A stretch of DNA of 64,000 nt, taken from Neobacillus niacini. GTDB lineage: Bacteria; Bacillota; Bacilli; Bacillales; Cytobacillaceae. The DNA is taken from contig NZ_JAMBOX010000001.1 of NCBI RefSeq assembly GCF_023715785.1, positions 806,001 through 870,000 of the forward strand, given 5' to 3'. The notes beneath the pieces are model-generated. The model was not told the origin of the DNA. It was given only the letters and a program-made list of their open reading frames with translations, and did not search any database. Both the position numbers and the translations under genes were made by a program. Of this stretch, positions 35,115-43,483 are shown in pieces (position 1 is the stretch's first letter; every line of letters starts with the position of its first letter).

Positions 35115-36830
35115 TTAAACAACCTGCCCGCCGGCATCACGATATTTCAAAATCCCTTCGGCTGCACGGTAAGCTAATGCTCCAACTGTCCCTGTCGGAT
35201 TATAGCCTGCATTTTGCGGAAAGGCCGAGGCCCCGACAACAAATAGGTTGTCCATCTCCCACATTTGCAGGTAGCTATTCACGGCAGATGTCGATGGATC
35301 ACTTCCCATAATAACCCCGCCTGTATTGTGAGTCGATTGATAGGAGGCCACATCATAAGGCCCTAATTCCTGCATGTAATCAACTTGATCAGCACCCATT
35401 TCTTTTAGGATGTCCGCACATTTACTAGCCAGGAATTTCGCCATATTCCGGTCCTGATCTTCAAAATCATAGGTAATCCGGACCAATGGGTCACCATACT
35501 CATCCTTGTAGACCGGGTCTAAGTCCAAAAAGTGATGACGGAAGGCCATCGATGACCCTTCACCGCCGACGGTCAAGACGCTGTTGGCATATTTTAAGGA
35601 CGTCTTTTTAAATTCTGGCCCCCATGAGGGCGTTCCTTTTGGCACTGTATTATTTTGAATCGGCCTTTGTCCTGTCTGTCCTAAGATAATCATCCCGCCA
35701 TGGATAAAATCAAGGTCTGTATGGTCAAAATTATCGCCATTATAATCATCTAAAATCATCCCAAGGGCACCTGCACCAGCAAAATTATTAAACTTTTTCT
35801 TATCAAAAAAGCCTACGGCATTCCCTTTACGGACCTGGTAAGCATAATTTTTACCAACCGACCCCTTGCCGGTATTCGGGTCATAAGGGGTGCCGATATT
35901 TGATAGCAACAACAGCTTGACATTGCTGAACACAAATCCGGTAAGGACCACAATATCCGCCGGCTGTTCAATTTCTTCTCCTGTTGTCTCATCAATATAA
36001 ATGACGCCAGAGGTCTTATCCCCTGTTTTTAAAATTCTCCTGACATTAGAATGGGTTCGAATCTCAAAGTTACCCGTCTTGAGGGCAACAGGAATCACCG
36101 TCACCACAGGATCGCCCTTTGCCCCGTATTCACAGCCAAATCGTTCACAATAACCACAGTATTGGCATGCCGCTCTAGAAATACCGTCAGGATTCGTATA
36201 GGATTCCGATAAATTCGCTGCCGGCTGTACATAAGGGTGAAGCTTTAGCTTTTTAGCCGCATCCGTGAACAACTCCATCGCTTTGGTTTTCTTTAATGCC
36301 GGGGTGGGGTATTTGCTTGACCGTTTTCCCGCCAAAGGGTTTTCCTCACCGGAAATCCCCGCCATTTTTTCAAACGTATCATAATAAGGCTCAAGCTCAT
36401 CGTAGGTGATTCCCCAATCTTGGATGGTCATGTCAGCCGGGATTTTATTTGGCCCATATTTTTCAATCGTTTGACTGCGGATTTGAAAGTCATAGGGAAG
36501 GAATCGAAAGGTTTGGCCATTCCAGTGAACACCGGAACCGCCCAAGCCATCACCAATGAGAAAGGACCCATATTGTCTCATTGGCAGGGCACGGATTTTT
36601 TCATTGCTGCGGAATGTAATGGTTTCCTTTGACAAGTCCTGCATCATCTCATATCTCAGGGCATAGCGCAATTCATCGTGAACCATAAAGTAGTCTTCTG
36701 TTTTCCGCTCTTTCCCTTTTTCCAAGCCAACCACTTTCAGTCCCTTTTTAGTTAATTCGGAGGCGATAATTCCTCCTGCCCAACCGACTCCAATAATCAC
36801 AACGTCTACTTTCGGCAATTTTCTTGCCAT
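35115..36830 (-). CDS. GMC-family oxidoreductase (gluconate 2-dehydrogenase FAD subunit-like)
   Basis: This protein of about 571 residues has the N-terminal FAD-binding VVIIGVGWAGGIIASELTKKG motif (residues 8-28) and the GLGGSGVHWNGQTFRF GMC motif near 105. A four-cysteine cluster CQYCGYCERFGC lies near 220. C-terminal elements are HNTGGVIMGSDPSTSAVNSY near 500 and ASAFPQNAGYNPTGTVGALAYRAA near 535. It is partnered with a Tat-exported small subunit encoded 52 nt upstream, the arrangement of membrane sugar-acid dehydrogenases. The cytochrome c third subunit of proteobacterial enzymes is absent here, so the electron acceptor is unclear. Confidence 0.88.
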   Translation of the reverse strand: MARKLPKVDVVIIGVGWAGGIIASELTKKGLKVVGLEKGKERKTEDYFMVHDELRYALRYEMMQDLSKETITFRSNEKIRALPMRQYGSFLIGDGLGGSGVHWNGQTFRFLPYDFQIRSQTIEKYGPNKIPADMTIQDWGITYDELEPYYDTFEKMAGISGEENPLAGKRSSKYPTPALKKTKAMELFTDAAKKLKLHPYVQPAANLSESYTNPDGISRAACQYCGYCERFGCEYGAKGDPVVTVIPVALKTGNFEIRTHSNVRRILKTGDKTSGVIYIDETTGEEIEQPADIVVLTGFVFSNVKLLLLSNIGTPYDPNTGKGSVGKNYAYQVRKGNAVGFFDKKKFNNFAGAGALGMILDDYNGDNFDHTDLDFIHGGMIILGQTGQRPIQNNTVPKGTPSWGPEFKKTSLKYANSVLTVGGEGSSMAFRHHFLDLDPVYKDEYGDPLVRITYDFEDQDRNMAKFLASKCADILKEMGADQVDYMQELGPYDVASYQSTHNTGGVIMGSDPSTSAVNSYLQMWEMDNLFVVGASAFPQNAGYNPTGTVGALAYRAAEGILKYRDAGGQVV

Positions 36831-36882
36831 GGCCTCCACCTGCTTTCTAATGATTAAACTCCAATTTCTGCTTTGAGACTTT

Positions 36883-37632
36883 TTAATGATTCATATGTGA
36901 TTTTAAGCTTTGCGGCTTTACTTCCTGAAAGTCCTTATCAATAATGGTTGTGTACGCCATTTGGCTGCCTGGGTACTTTCTCATCTTCCATCCATCCATA
37001 TTTCTATTTCCTCCATAGAGTGGATCGCTATATGCGCCTTCGAGCGTGGCGCTTCTGAGCATTTGGAAAAACCCGCTTGGGGAAATGGTCGTTAACTGTA
37101 TTTTATCTCCCTCAAAATCCTTTAATATCGCATCCTGTTCTTCCCCTTTTAGGTCAGTGAAGTTTTTCTTATAAACAGCCATACTGTGATTCTGAATTTC
37201 TCTTAAGCCAATATCGAAAATATTCCTGCGCTTTAAGCGCCCTTGATAGCCTTGAACCTTCTCGCCCACGAAAAAGGGCGCCTGCATATATTCCCTGGCA
37301 TTAAAGCCCCAATCCCCAGCTAACTGATGGTCAATATAATAAGCGACGCCAAGACCCTTGGCCCCTGGCCCGAGGTCATCCTCCGGGAAAATTCGCTCCG
37401 TGATGGCTTCCGTAATCCTAAATTGTTCAGGCGTAAAATACATCAGCGCTTCGTTAAAATTTCCCGCCTCTGCGTGTGTATCCTTTTTACCGTTGTTAGA
37501 ATCTTTGTCTTGTCTAGTAAGAAGACTGCCCAAGATTCCCCCAACCGCAAGACCCCCAACAGTGAAACCTGTATTTCGGATAAATTTCCTTCTTGAAATA
37601 GATTCTGGTGATTCTTTATGCTCTTCGGACAT
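36883..37632 (-). CDS. Gluconate 2-dehydrogenase subunit 3-like protein, Tat-exported
   Basis: This 249-residue protein has a twin-arginine signal SRRKFIRNTGFTVGGLAVGG (residues 13-32). The mature domain contains FTPEQFRITEAITERIFPEDDLGPGAKGLG, typical of the subunit 3 family (Pfam DUF1411-like), and LYGGNRNMDGWKMRKYPG near the C-terminus. It probably escorts the FAD subunit through the Tat pathway and forms part of the surface enzyme. It is first in a two-gene operon. Confidence 0.87.
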   Translation of the reverse strand: MSEEHKESPESISRRKFIRNTGFTVGGLAVGGILGSLLTRQDKDSNNGKKDTHAEAGNFNEALMYFTPEQFRITEAITERIFPEDDLGPGAKGLGVAYYIDHQLAGDWGFNAREYMQAPFFVGEKVQGYQGRLKRRNIFDIGLREIQNHSMAVYKKNFTDLKGEEQDAILKDFEGDKIQLTTISPSGFFQMLRSATLEGAYSDPLYGGNRNMDGWKMRKYPGSQMAYTTIIDKDFQEVKPQSLKSHMNH

Positions 37633-37753
37633 GCTGCACTACCTCCAAAATTATTTCGACAATTTTTTCCATCTTATTATGTTCCCAAAATAAACCATTC
37701 ATACAAAAAATAAAAACGGGAAAGATAGGACAAAAAAAGGAGGAAAAATTTTT

Positions 37754-38455
37754 ATGTTCAATAAGACGTGGAAGATCTGCGGTGTACCCCTTTTGGGCTT
37801 CATACTTCTGTTATCGGCCTGTTCAAGTCAGCAACATCTGGAAGGATCGGCAGAGGACCTTGACTACCATAATCAGTCCATCAATAAAAAGGGCAATGGT
37901 GATCATCATGGGAATAAGCACAGTGTAAATGTTATTCCCAGTATCGACCGTGCAAAGAAAGAAACAACCAATGGACAGAATCAGACGACAAGCGGCGTCG
38001 GAACCAATGTCTATAGTTTGATTGGCAGCTCGAGTCTCCATGACGGAGGCATTTCCTCTCATTTGGAATCAAGGCTTTCTGGAGAAGGGATACCGGGTAT
38101 AAAGGTGTTTGTGATGGATGACACGATTATTCTCGCAAGAGCACAACAAGAGGTAACCTCGACCCGTTACGATGAATTACAAAACAAGGTATTAAAAAAC
38201 ACCTCTGGCCAATCTGGCAAAGGTGATTTAGACGGGGTAGATGCTAACAAACTGAATTCGGATGATAATTTGGAGCGCGCAAAAGAGGTAATGAGCAAAG
38301 CCTTTAACGGACAGGTTCAAATTTTGACGATTACAAATCCGAAGGCCTTGCCGCTAATCGAGGGGATCAAAACGAACATTAAGTCTCCCACACCTTCATA
38401 CAGTCAGCTATCAAGCGATATTATTACGCTTGTTAAAATGGCAAACGAGAAATAA
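37754..38455 (+). CDS. YhcN/YlaJ-family sporulation lipoprotein
   Basis: This 233-residue protein has a lipoprotein signal (lipobox LLSAC near residue 20), a low-complexity Asn/His/Lys linker and the C-terminal YhcN/YlaJ domain. That domain includes IPGIKVFVMDDTIILAR near 112 and KEVMSKAFNGQVQILTITNPKAL near 180. Family members are found in the spore inner membrane or coat fraction and affect germination. The AAGGAGG site lies 7 nt upstream of the ATG. The stop codon lies at the very edge of dispersed element copy 2. Confidence 0.87.
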   Translation: MFNKTWKICGVPLLGFILLLSACSSQQHLEGSAEDLDYHNQSINKKGNGDHHGNKHSVNVIPSIDRAKKETTNGQNQTTSGVGTNVYSLIGSSSLHDGGISSHLESRLSGEGIPGIKVFVMDDTIILARAQQEVTSTRYDELQNKVLKNTSGQSGKGDLDGVDANKLNSDDNLERAKEVMSKAFNGQVQILTITNPKALPLIEGIKTNIKSPTPSYSQLSSDIITLVKMANEK

Positions 38456-38568
38456 AAGCGGAGGCGCCTCGATCAGCCCCGACAAGCTTAAGACGTAACC
38501 CGCAGGATGGGCCTGCCCTCCGGAGGGGGACGGCTTAAGACCTCGAGGGGCTAGGCGCCGTAGCTGGA
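38454..38568. repeat. Multi-hairpin dispersed element, copy 2 (inverted relative to copy 1)
   Basis: On the minus strand it reads CCAGCTACGGCGCCTAGCCC... to ...GGCGCCTCCGCTTTT, matching both ends of copy 1. The central stem is GCCCC...CTTAAG / CTTAAG...GGGGC, where copy 1 has GGGGC...CATAAG / CTTATG...GCCCC. The bases differ but pairing is kept. The inner arm differs in sequence. Confidence 0.8.
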
Positions 38569-38576
38569 TAATAAAT

Positions 38577-38604
38577 AAGGACCGGGCTCAGTGCCTCGGT
38601 CCTT
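38577..38604. terminator. Terminator after the YhcN-like gene
   Basis: AAGGACCG and CGGTCCTT form an 8-bp stem with a further GC/GC pair inside, and TTTTTT follows on the plus strand. It lies between convergent genes. Confidence 0.87.
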
Positions 38605-38607
38605 TTT

Positions 38608-39405
38608 TTAAACATTTAAGTCTCGTTTTTTATAAAAAACATAGGTCACCGCCGTCAGGGCTGCAAACAAAATAATGGTTAATACGACAAAGCCGCTGTC
38701 AAACCCGCCGCCATACATCATATTTTTCGCTTCAAAGTATTTGAACGGCGTTACATATTTCAGGAATTTGATGCTTTCATTCAAATCGATGGCAACCGAT
38801 AACACAAACGTCAGCAGCAAGATCCCTGCCGCAAGTGAGCCCGCCGTTTTCGGCCGCTTTTTCAATGCAGAAATGGCACTGCCGATGACCATAAACAAAA
38901 GCTGCAAGAAAAGCATGCCGATCATCGTGATGGCAATGTCCCCATTCACTGCTTCTCCTTCGGCGTATTTGCCAACGACCTCTATTGACGAAATCCAGGT
39001 CACCAGGTTAAAGATGACAATATTCGTAACTGCCGCCAGCAGCTTGGCGGTAATGATTTTTGTCCGCGATACCGGCTTGACGAATAAGAACTCCGAGGTC
39101 TTGTCACGTTCTTCCTTAGCAAGAATCGTAGCCCCGAGCATCGCCGCATGGATGGTCCCCATCAATAATAAATAGATATACAGCAATCCGTAAAAGCCGC
39201 TAGCTTTGTTTAAGTCAAACGTCCCAATCCCCATAATGACCTGCAGGGATTTGGGCATATCGGTAAACAGGTCATTTAGCGATTCGCCTGATGAGGATAA
39301 CCCGGTATACTTGGCCATCCCCGACACCACCATCAGGAAGACACCAATACACCAGAAGATGAGCGATTTCCTGTGCGACCTCAGTTCTTTTACATAAATA
39401 TTCAT
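38608..39405 (-). CDS. ABC-2 type permease
   Basis: This 265-residue protein has six hydrophobic helices and the ABC-2 hallmark segment EERDKTSEFLFVKPVSRTKIITAKLLA (about residues 95-121), a coupling helix just after the second helix. It is a paralogue of the next gene, with the same length and layout (about one third identical by eye). The pair should form the heterodimeric channel of the exporter driven by the ATPase at 40212-41105. The substrate is unknown. Confidence 0.88.
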   Translation of the reverse strand: MNIYVKELRSHRKSLIFWCIGVFLMVVSGMAKYTGLSSSGESLNDLFTDMPKSLQVIMGIGTFDLNKASGFYGLLYIYLLLMGTIHAAMLGATILAKEERDKTSEFLFVKPVSRTKIITAKLLAAVTNIVIFNLVTWISSIEVVGKYAEGEAVNGDIAITMIGMLFLQLLFMVIGSAISALKKRPKTAGSLAAGILLLTFVLSVAIDLNESIKFLKYVTPFKYFEAKNMMYGGGFDSGFVVLTIILFAALTAVTYVFYKKRDLNV

Positions 39406-39417
39406 GATTTGGCCCCC

Positions 39418-40215
39418 CTAAACGGCGTGAATATCCTTTTTGGTGTAGAGGATATAGCTGGCTGCCACTGCCAAAATAATGATCACTGCGCCGGCAATCA
39501 AAAACGGCGATTCATAGCTTGCATGCTTTAAGATATAGTCATTGTCAAAATACTTGAATGGCGATAAATACCGCTTCACATCATCCTCCGTCGTCGCCGC
39601 CAACGCTCCGATAAAGTAAAACGCAAACACCGTCCCGAGAGACACCGTCAGTACGGATTTAATCTTTGGAACGATTACGGAAACGATCATTCCGACTGCA
39701 AGGAACATTAGTTGCACGAAAAACATCGTCAGTGACAGCAGGATAAATTCTTTCATACTGAAGTCATCGGTTGTAACCTGGGTGGCGATGCCGACCGCTG
39801 CTGCCAGGTAAATTACATTTGTAATTACCAGTGACGCGAAGGCCGCCGCCAGCTTGCCGGTCATCACCTGTGTCCGGGTGACCGGCTTGGTTAACAGGAA
39901 GTCGGCTGTTTTTTCCCGTACCTCCTTGCTAATGATCGACGTCCCGAGATTCATTGCCTGAATTGCCCCGCACAAAACGATAAACGTCAAGGCATAACTA
40001 TAGAATCCGAGAATCGTAAATAAAGTGTCCAAGTTGACCCCAAGCGCTTTTCTTAAAGCCAGCGGATAACCCTCGAGCAGCTTTTTGAATTCGTCTGCAT
40101 CCTTGGCGAAGGACGGAAACATTGACATGAACAGGGCAAAGATCGCAATCAGCGAAACCGTCCAGATGATGGTTGACTTTCGGTTGGCCTTTAGTTCATG
40201 AATGAATATATTCAT
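39418..40215 (-). CDS. ABC-2 type permease (paralogue)
   Basis: This 265-residue protein has six helices. The segment EVREKTADFLLTKPVTRTQVMTGKLAAAF matches the coupling segment of the downstream gene product. Its start codon overlaps the end of the ATPase gene (ATGA-type overlap, 40212-40215), implying coupled translation. It belongs to the TetR-controlled operon. Confidence 0.88.
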   Translation of the reverse strand: MNIFIHELKANRKSTIIWTVSLIAIFALFMSMFPSFAKDADEFKKLLEGYPLALRKALGVNLDTLFTILGFYSYALTFIVLCGAIQAMNLGTSIISKEVREKTADFLLTKPVTRTQVMTGKLAAAFASLVITNVIYLAAAVGIATQVTTDDFSMKEFILLSLTMFFVQLMFLAVGMIVSVIVPKIKSVLTVSLGTVFAFYFIGALAATTEDDVKRYLSPFKYFDNDYILKHASYESPFLIAGAVIIILAVAASYILYTKKDIHAV

Positions 40216-41105
40216 AGCTTCCTAGGCTCCTTTTCATAATAATGCATAAAGATCTCTTCCAGATCCGGTTCCTCAATCCATAGGTTGGTGATGTCAATCG
40301 CGGCGATTTTCTTCATGATTGTATTGATATCACCTTTGAACAGGAAGCTCGTGGTGTTGTCTTTTACAGCCACGTTGTTGACTCCGCTTAAGTTGAAATA
40401 TTCCTTGTTGAGCGGCACTTTTGTTTCTACCTTGAACTTTTTATAATTGTTTTCTTTTAACGTACTAATCTTTTCAACTGTTACAATTTTGCCCTCTTTA
40501 ATGATGGCTACCCTATTACACAGTCGCTGCACCTCGCTGAGTATGTGCGATGAAAACAGTATGGTCGCACCTTTTTTGTTCTCCTCTTCAAGCAGCTCAA
40601 AGAATTTTTGCTGCATTAGCGGATCAAGACCGCTCGTCGGTTCGTCTAGGATAATCAGCTTTGGCTCGTGCAACAGTCCCTGGACAATCCCGACCTTCTT
40701 TTTATTTCCCAAGGAAAGGTCATCAATTTTTTTATTGAGATCGAGGTCCATAATCTCCGCCAATTCCTTCATGCGCTTGCTGCAGTCCTTTTTGTAAAAA
40801 CTCGCCGAATACTTCAGGAGGTCCTTGACCTTCATATTGTCGTAGTAGAACACCTCAGATGGCAGATAGCCGATTTCCCTTTTTATTTCCGGGGCAAATT
40901 GGATGCAGTCCTTGCCAAAAATCGTCGCACTGCCGCTCGTCGGGTAAATCAGCGACAGCAACGTGCGGATGGTCGTCGATTTCCCGGCGCCGTTTGGCCC
41001 GATGAACCCAAAAATCTCGCCTTCTTCGACGTTAAAGCTGATATCGGAAATCCCTCTGGACTTGCCGTAGGTTTTCGTCAGGTTTTTAATTTCAATGACG
41101 TTCAT
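40212..41105 (-). CDS. ABC transporter ATPase of an ABC-2 exporter
   Basis: This 297-residue protein has Walker A GPNGAGKSTTI near residue 37, signature LSLGNKKKVGIVQGLL near 130 (the DrrA-like LSxGxKxK form), Walker B KLIILDEPTSGLDP near 152 and H-loop FSSHIL near 185. The C-terminal 80 residues form the accessory domain seen in bacitracin/antibiotic exporter ATPases. It is first of three structural genes after the TetR gene. Confidence 0.93.
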   Translation of the reverse strand: MNVIEIKNLTKTYGKSRGISDISFNVEEGEIFGFIGPNGAGKSTTIRTLLSLIYPTSGSATIFGKDCIQFAPEIKREIGYLPSEVFYYDNMKVKDLLKYSASFYKKDCSKRMKELAEIMDLDLNKKIDDLSLGNKKKVGIVQGLLHEPKLIILDEPTSGLDPLMQQKFFELLEEENKKGATILFSSHILSEVQRLCNRVAIIKEGKIVTVEKISTLKENNYKKFKVETKVPLNKEYFNLSGVNNVAVKDNTTSFLFKGDINTIMKKIAAIDITNLWIEEPDLEEIFMHYYEKEPRKL

Positions 41106-41118
41106 TTATGGTGCCCCC

Positions 41119-41742
41119 TTATTTGTAAAAGCACGTTTTTAGGATCTCAAAATATTCTTCAACCTCGTTATAGATTTTTTTATAATCCATTTCATGCCCC
41201 GGGATGAGCTTCGCTTTTGTCAGCTCCTCATCGCTCATTTTTTCAAACGTCCAGGTAATGATCTTTAGGATTTTTTGAAGATCGACGTCATCCCTGAATT
41301 TGGAATAATCAACGCCCTCATATATCTTGTTGACGTTAAGGTCGGTCATCTCCCGCAGCTTCTTTTCCATCTCCGGTTTTATCTCCGCGGCATCATCCAT
41401 AAACGCCTCCTGGATAAACTTAAAAATATCCGGGTACCTTTCTGATAACTCCATTTTGATGATAACCGACTGCCGCATTCTATTGAAAAAGTCAACCTCG
41501 TCAAAGGGGAACTTTTGATAAAACTCCTCGGCAATCGTTTCGTAGCAATAGTCCACCAAAAACAAGAACAGCTGCTTTTTATTTTTAAAATAATGAAACA
41601 GCAGCCCCTTAGAAATCTCCGCTTCCTTCACGATTTCATTTGTCGAAGCTTTATCATATCCCTTCTGGGCAAATTCCTTTATCGCTGCATTAATGATTCT
41701 GTCTTGTTTCTCCGGTTCCACATTAAAAAATTTGGTATACAA
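41119..41742 (-). CDS. TetR/AcrR-family regulator of the ABC-2 exporter
   Basis: This 207-residue protein has an N-terminal helix-turn-helix, KQDRIINAAIKEFAQKGYDKASTNEIVKEAEISKGLLFHYFKNKKQLFL (about residues 10-58), and a ligand domain of about 150 residues. I place the start at TTG 41742, because GGAGGTG lies 7 nt upstream. The longer frame up to 41811 runs through the operators. It leads an operon with the ATPase and two permeases and is presumably autoregulated through the two palindromes just upstream. Confidence 0.92.
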   Translation of the reverse strand: MYTKFFNVEPEKQDRIINAAIKEFAQKGYDKASTNEIVKEAEISKGLLFHYFKNKKQLFLFLVDYCYETIAEEFYQKFPFDEVDFFNRMRQSVIIKMELSERYPDIFKFIQEAFMDDAAEIKPEMEKKLREMTDLNVNKIYEGVDYSKFRDDVDLQKILKIITWTFEKMSDEELTKAKLIPGHEMDYKKIYNEVEEYFEILKTCFYK

Positions 41743-41761
41743 ATAGTGGCACCTCCTTCTC

Positions 41762-41811
41762 TTGACCACTACGGTCAATAACAGTATATTCCAATTGACC
41801 ATGGTGGTCAA
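41762..41811 (-). promoter_or_regulatory. Sigma-A promoter with two TetR operators
   Basis: On the minus strand, TTGACC (41811-41806), 17 nt, then TATACT (41788-41783) form a near-consensus promoter. Two 17-bp inverted repeats of identical design, TTGACC-N5-GGTCAA, lie at 41795-41811 (over the -35) and 41762-41778 (just after the -10). Their centres are 33 bp apart, three helical turns. Confidence 0.85.
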
Positions 41812-41878
41812 CTAATATATTTGTCAAAAATATGAAATCTTTTGTTGAAGATAGTATGGGGTTGCGGGGTGTGATACG

Positions 41879-42898
41879 ATGCGAGTGGTAGGCAAATTTT
41901 TATGGAGGTGGATGGTTATTAATATTAAAGAGAGAGATCCTTCCTTGAAGTTGGATGGATTGATTTACGCGCAAAGCCGGTTGTCTCCTGGCCACCCGAT
42001 GCTGCCTGTATTGGCAGGAAAGCAGGCTGCTGTTGAGGCTGGTATTGGAGGGGAGGAAAGGGTTGCTGAAGTATTTCGGAAGAATTCCTTTCCATTTCCG
42101 CATCACGTTTTTCACGATTTATCACCCACGGCTGACGGAAAATTTCAAACTGACAACGTTGTGTTAACTCCCTGGTTTGGCAATGTGTTAGAGGTCAAAA
42201 ATATTGGCGGCATCCTTGAGTTTAAAGAAAATCCACCGCAACTAATTCGAACGCGAGAGGACGGGCGTAAGGACGGCTTTGAAAGCCCGATTGTCCAATT
42301 AGAAAAAAATTGCAATTTATTGCATGAATGGTTTCAGCGGCGCAACATCCAACTGCCGATTTTCGGAGCGGTAGTGTTGGCTTACCCTAAGCAAATTGTT
42401 GCAGTACCCCCTGCAAAAACAAGGCTCTTATTCCCCAACTTGATTCCACCCTACCTTCGAGGTATTCCACAACCAGCGCAAAAGTTGGACATAGACACCT
42501 TCAATAGGCTTTCCACTGAATTGCTTCACAGCCATCACTCATTTTTTCCAGATCCCATTTCAGAGGGCTATGGCATTCCGATTAGCGATTTTCGCCCTGG
42601 GGTGAGGTGTGCGCCGTGCGGACGGATCGGCATGGTGAAGGAGACCCGGACCTGGCGCTGCCCTTGGTGTGGGTCTGTGGATCATTTGGCGCACGTAGGG
42701 ACACTGTTTGAGTGGTTCTTACTATGTAAAAGGACGATTACCAATCGGGAATGTCGGTGGTTTTTGGGGGTGGATGACATTTACCTGGCTAATCGAATTC
42801 TGCAAAGTATGAATTTACCTAGTAAAGGGGCGTTTCGTTATCGAACCTATTTAATGGATATCTGCCATTTTAAGGAGAATAATCTCATTCATAAGTAG
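41879..42898 (+). CDS. NERD-domain protein with C-terminal zinc ribbon
   Basis: This protein has about 339 residues. A nuclease-related domain (NERD) spans about residues 50-190: GIGGEERVAEVFRKN, then HVFHDLSPTADGKFQTDNVVLTPWFGNVLEVKN, the D...E-x-K pattern of that fold. The C-terminus has CAPCGRIG...WRCPWCGS, a four-cysteine zinc ribbon near 243-266. Such proteins are thought to process DNA or RNA, but biochemical data are scarce. The start is ambiguous between ATG 41879 (GGGGTG site) and ATG 41912. It precedes repeat array E. Confidence 0.78.
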   Translation: MRVVGKFLWRWMVINIKERDPSLKLDGLIYAQSRLSPGHPMLPVLAGKQAAVEAGIGGEERVAEVFRKNSFPFPHHVFHDLSPTADGKFQTDNVVLTPWFGNVLEVKNIGGILEFKENPPQLIRTREDGRKDGFESPIVQLEKNCNLLHEWFQRRNIQLPIFGAVVLAYPKQIVAVPPAKTRLLFPNLIPPYLRGIPQPAQKLDIDTFNRLSTELLHSHHSFFPDPISEGYGIPISDFRPGVRCAPCGRIGMVKETRTWRCPWCGSVDHLAHVGTLFEWFLLCKRTITNRECRWFLGVDDIYLANRILQSMNLPSKGAFRYRTYLMDICHFKENNLIHK

Positions 42899-43483
42899 AC
42901 TGGGATTTCTTTTGCAAGTTGGCTGACGCTTCGCAAGTTGATTCGCCTTATCCGCAGTTGGAGCGACTTATATACAAGTTGGAGACCCTTATACGCAAGT
43001 TGGCTAACGCTTCGCAAGTTGATTCGCCTTATCCGCAAGTTGGAGCGACTCATATACAAGTTGGAAACCCTTATACGCAAGTTGGAGCAGCTTATACGCA
43101 AGTTGGCTAACGCTTCGCAAGTTGATTCGCCTTATCCGCAAGTTGGAGCGACTCATATACAAGTTGGAAACCCTTATACGCAAGTTGGAGCAGCTTATAC
43201 GCAAGTTGGCTGACGCTTCGCAAATAGATTCGCCTTATCCGCAAGTTGGAGCGACTCATATACAAGTTGGAGACCCTTATACGCAAGTTGAAGCAGCTTA
43301 TACGCAAGTTGGCTGACACTTCGCAAATAAATTTGCCTTATCCGCAAGTTGGAGCGACTCATATACAAGTTGGAGACCCTTATACGCAAGTTGAGTAGCT
43401 CATTTCCTTAAAATGTGTACCCGTCCCCCGAAAGTGATATTATATGGATGTACATAATTCAAAAAAAAGGGAGTGCAGCGATT
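42899..43483. other. 585-bp gap between the NERD gene and pepT
   Basis: About 490 bp of it is tandem array E. The remaining 80 bp carry the pepT leader with an AAAAGGGAGTG ribosome binding site. Apparent open frames inside the array are repeat translations, not genes. Confidence 0.75.
42914..43404. repeat. Array E: 19/21-bp units (core GCAAGTTGG) in 103-bp higher-order repeats
   Basis: Five unit types recur in order: a (19 bp, ...GGCTAACGCTTCG), b (21, ...GATTCGCCTTATCCG), c (21, ...GGAGCGACTCATATA), d (21, ...GGAAACCCTTATACG) and e (21, ...GGAGCAGCTTATACG). Unit a starts at 42915, 42996, 43099, 43202 and 43305. The last four are exactly 103 bp apart; the first block lacks e and one base. 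Two b units (43221, 43324) carry CAAATA in place of CAAGTT. Confidence 0.93.

Noticed and set aside
42919-43389. Several open frames with seven-residue periodicity (LIRKLEx-type coiled coil) inside array E
   Set aside because: They are by-products of a 21-bp DNA period. The 19-bp unit shifts frame in each 103-bp block, the same peptides appear in different frames, and no start signals are present.
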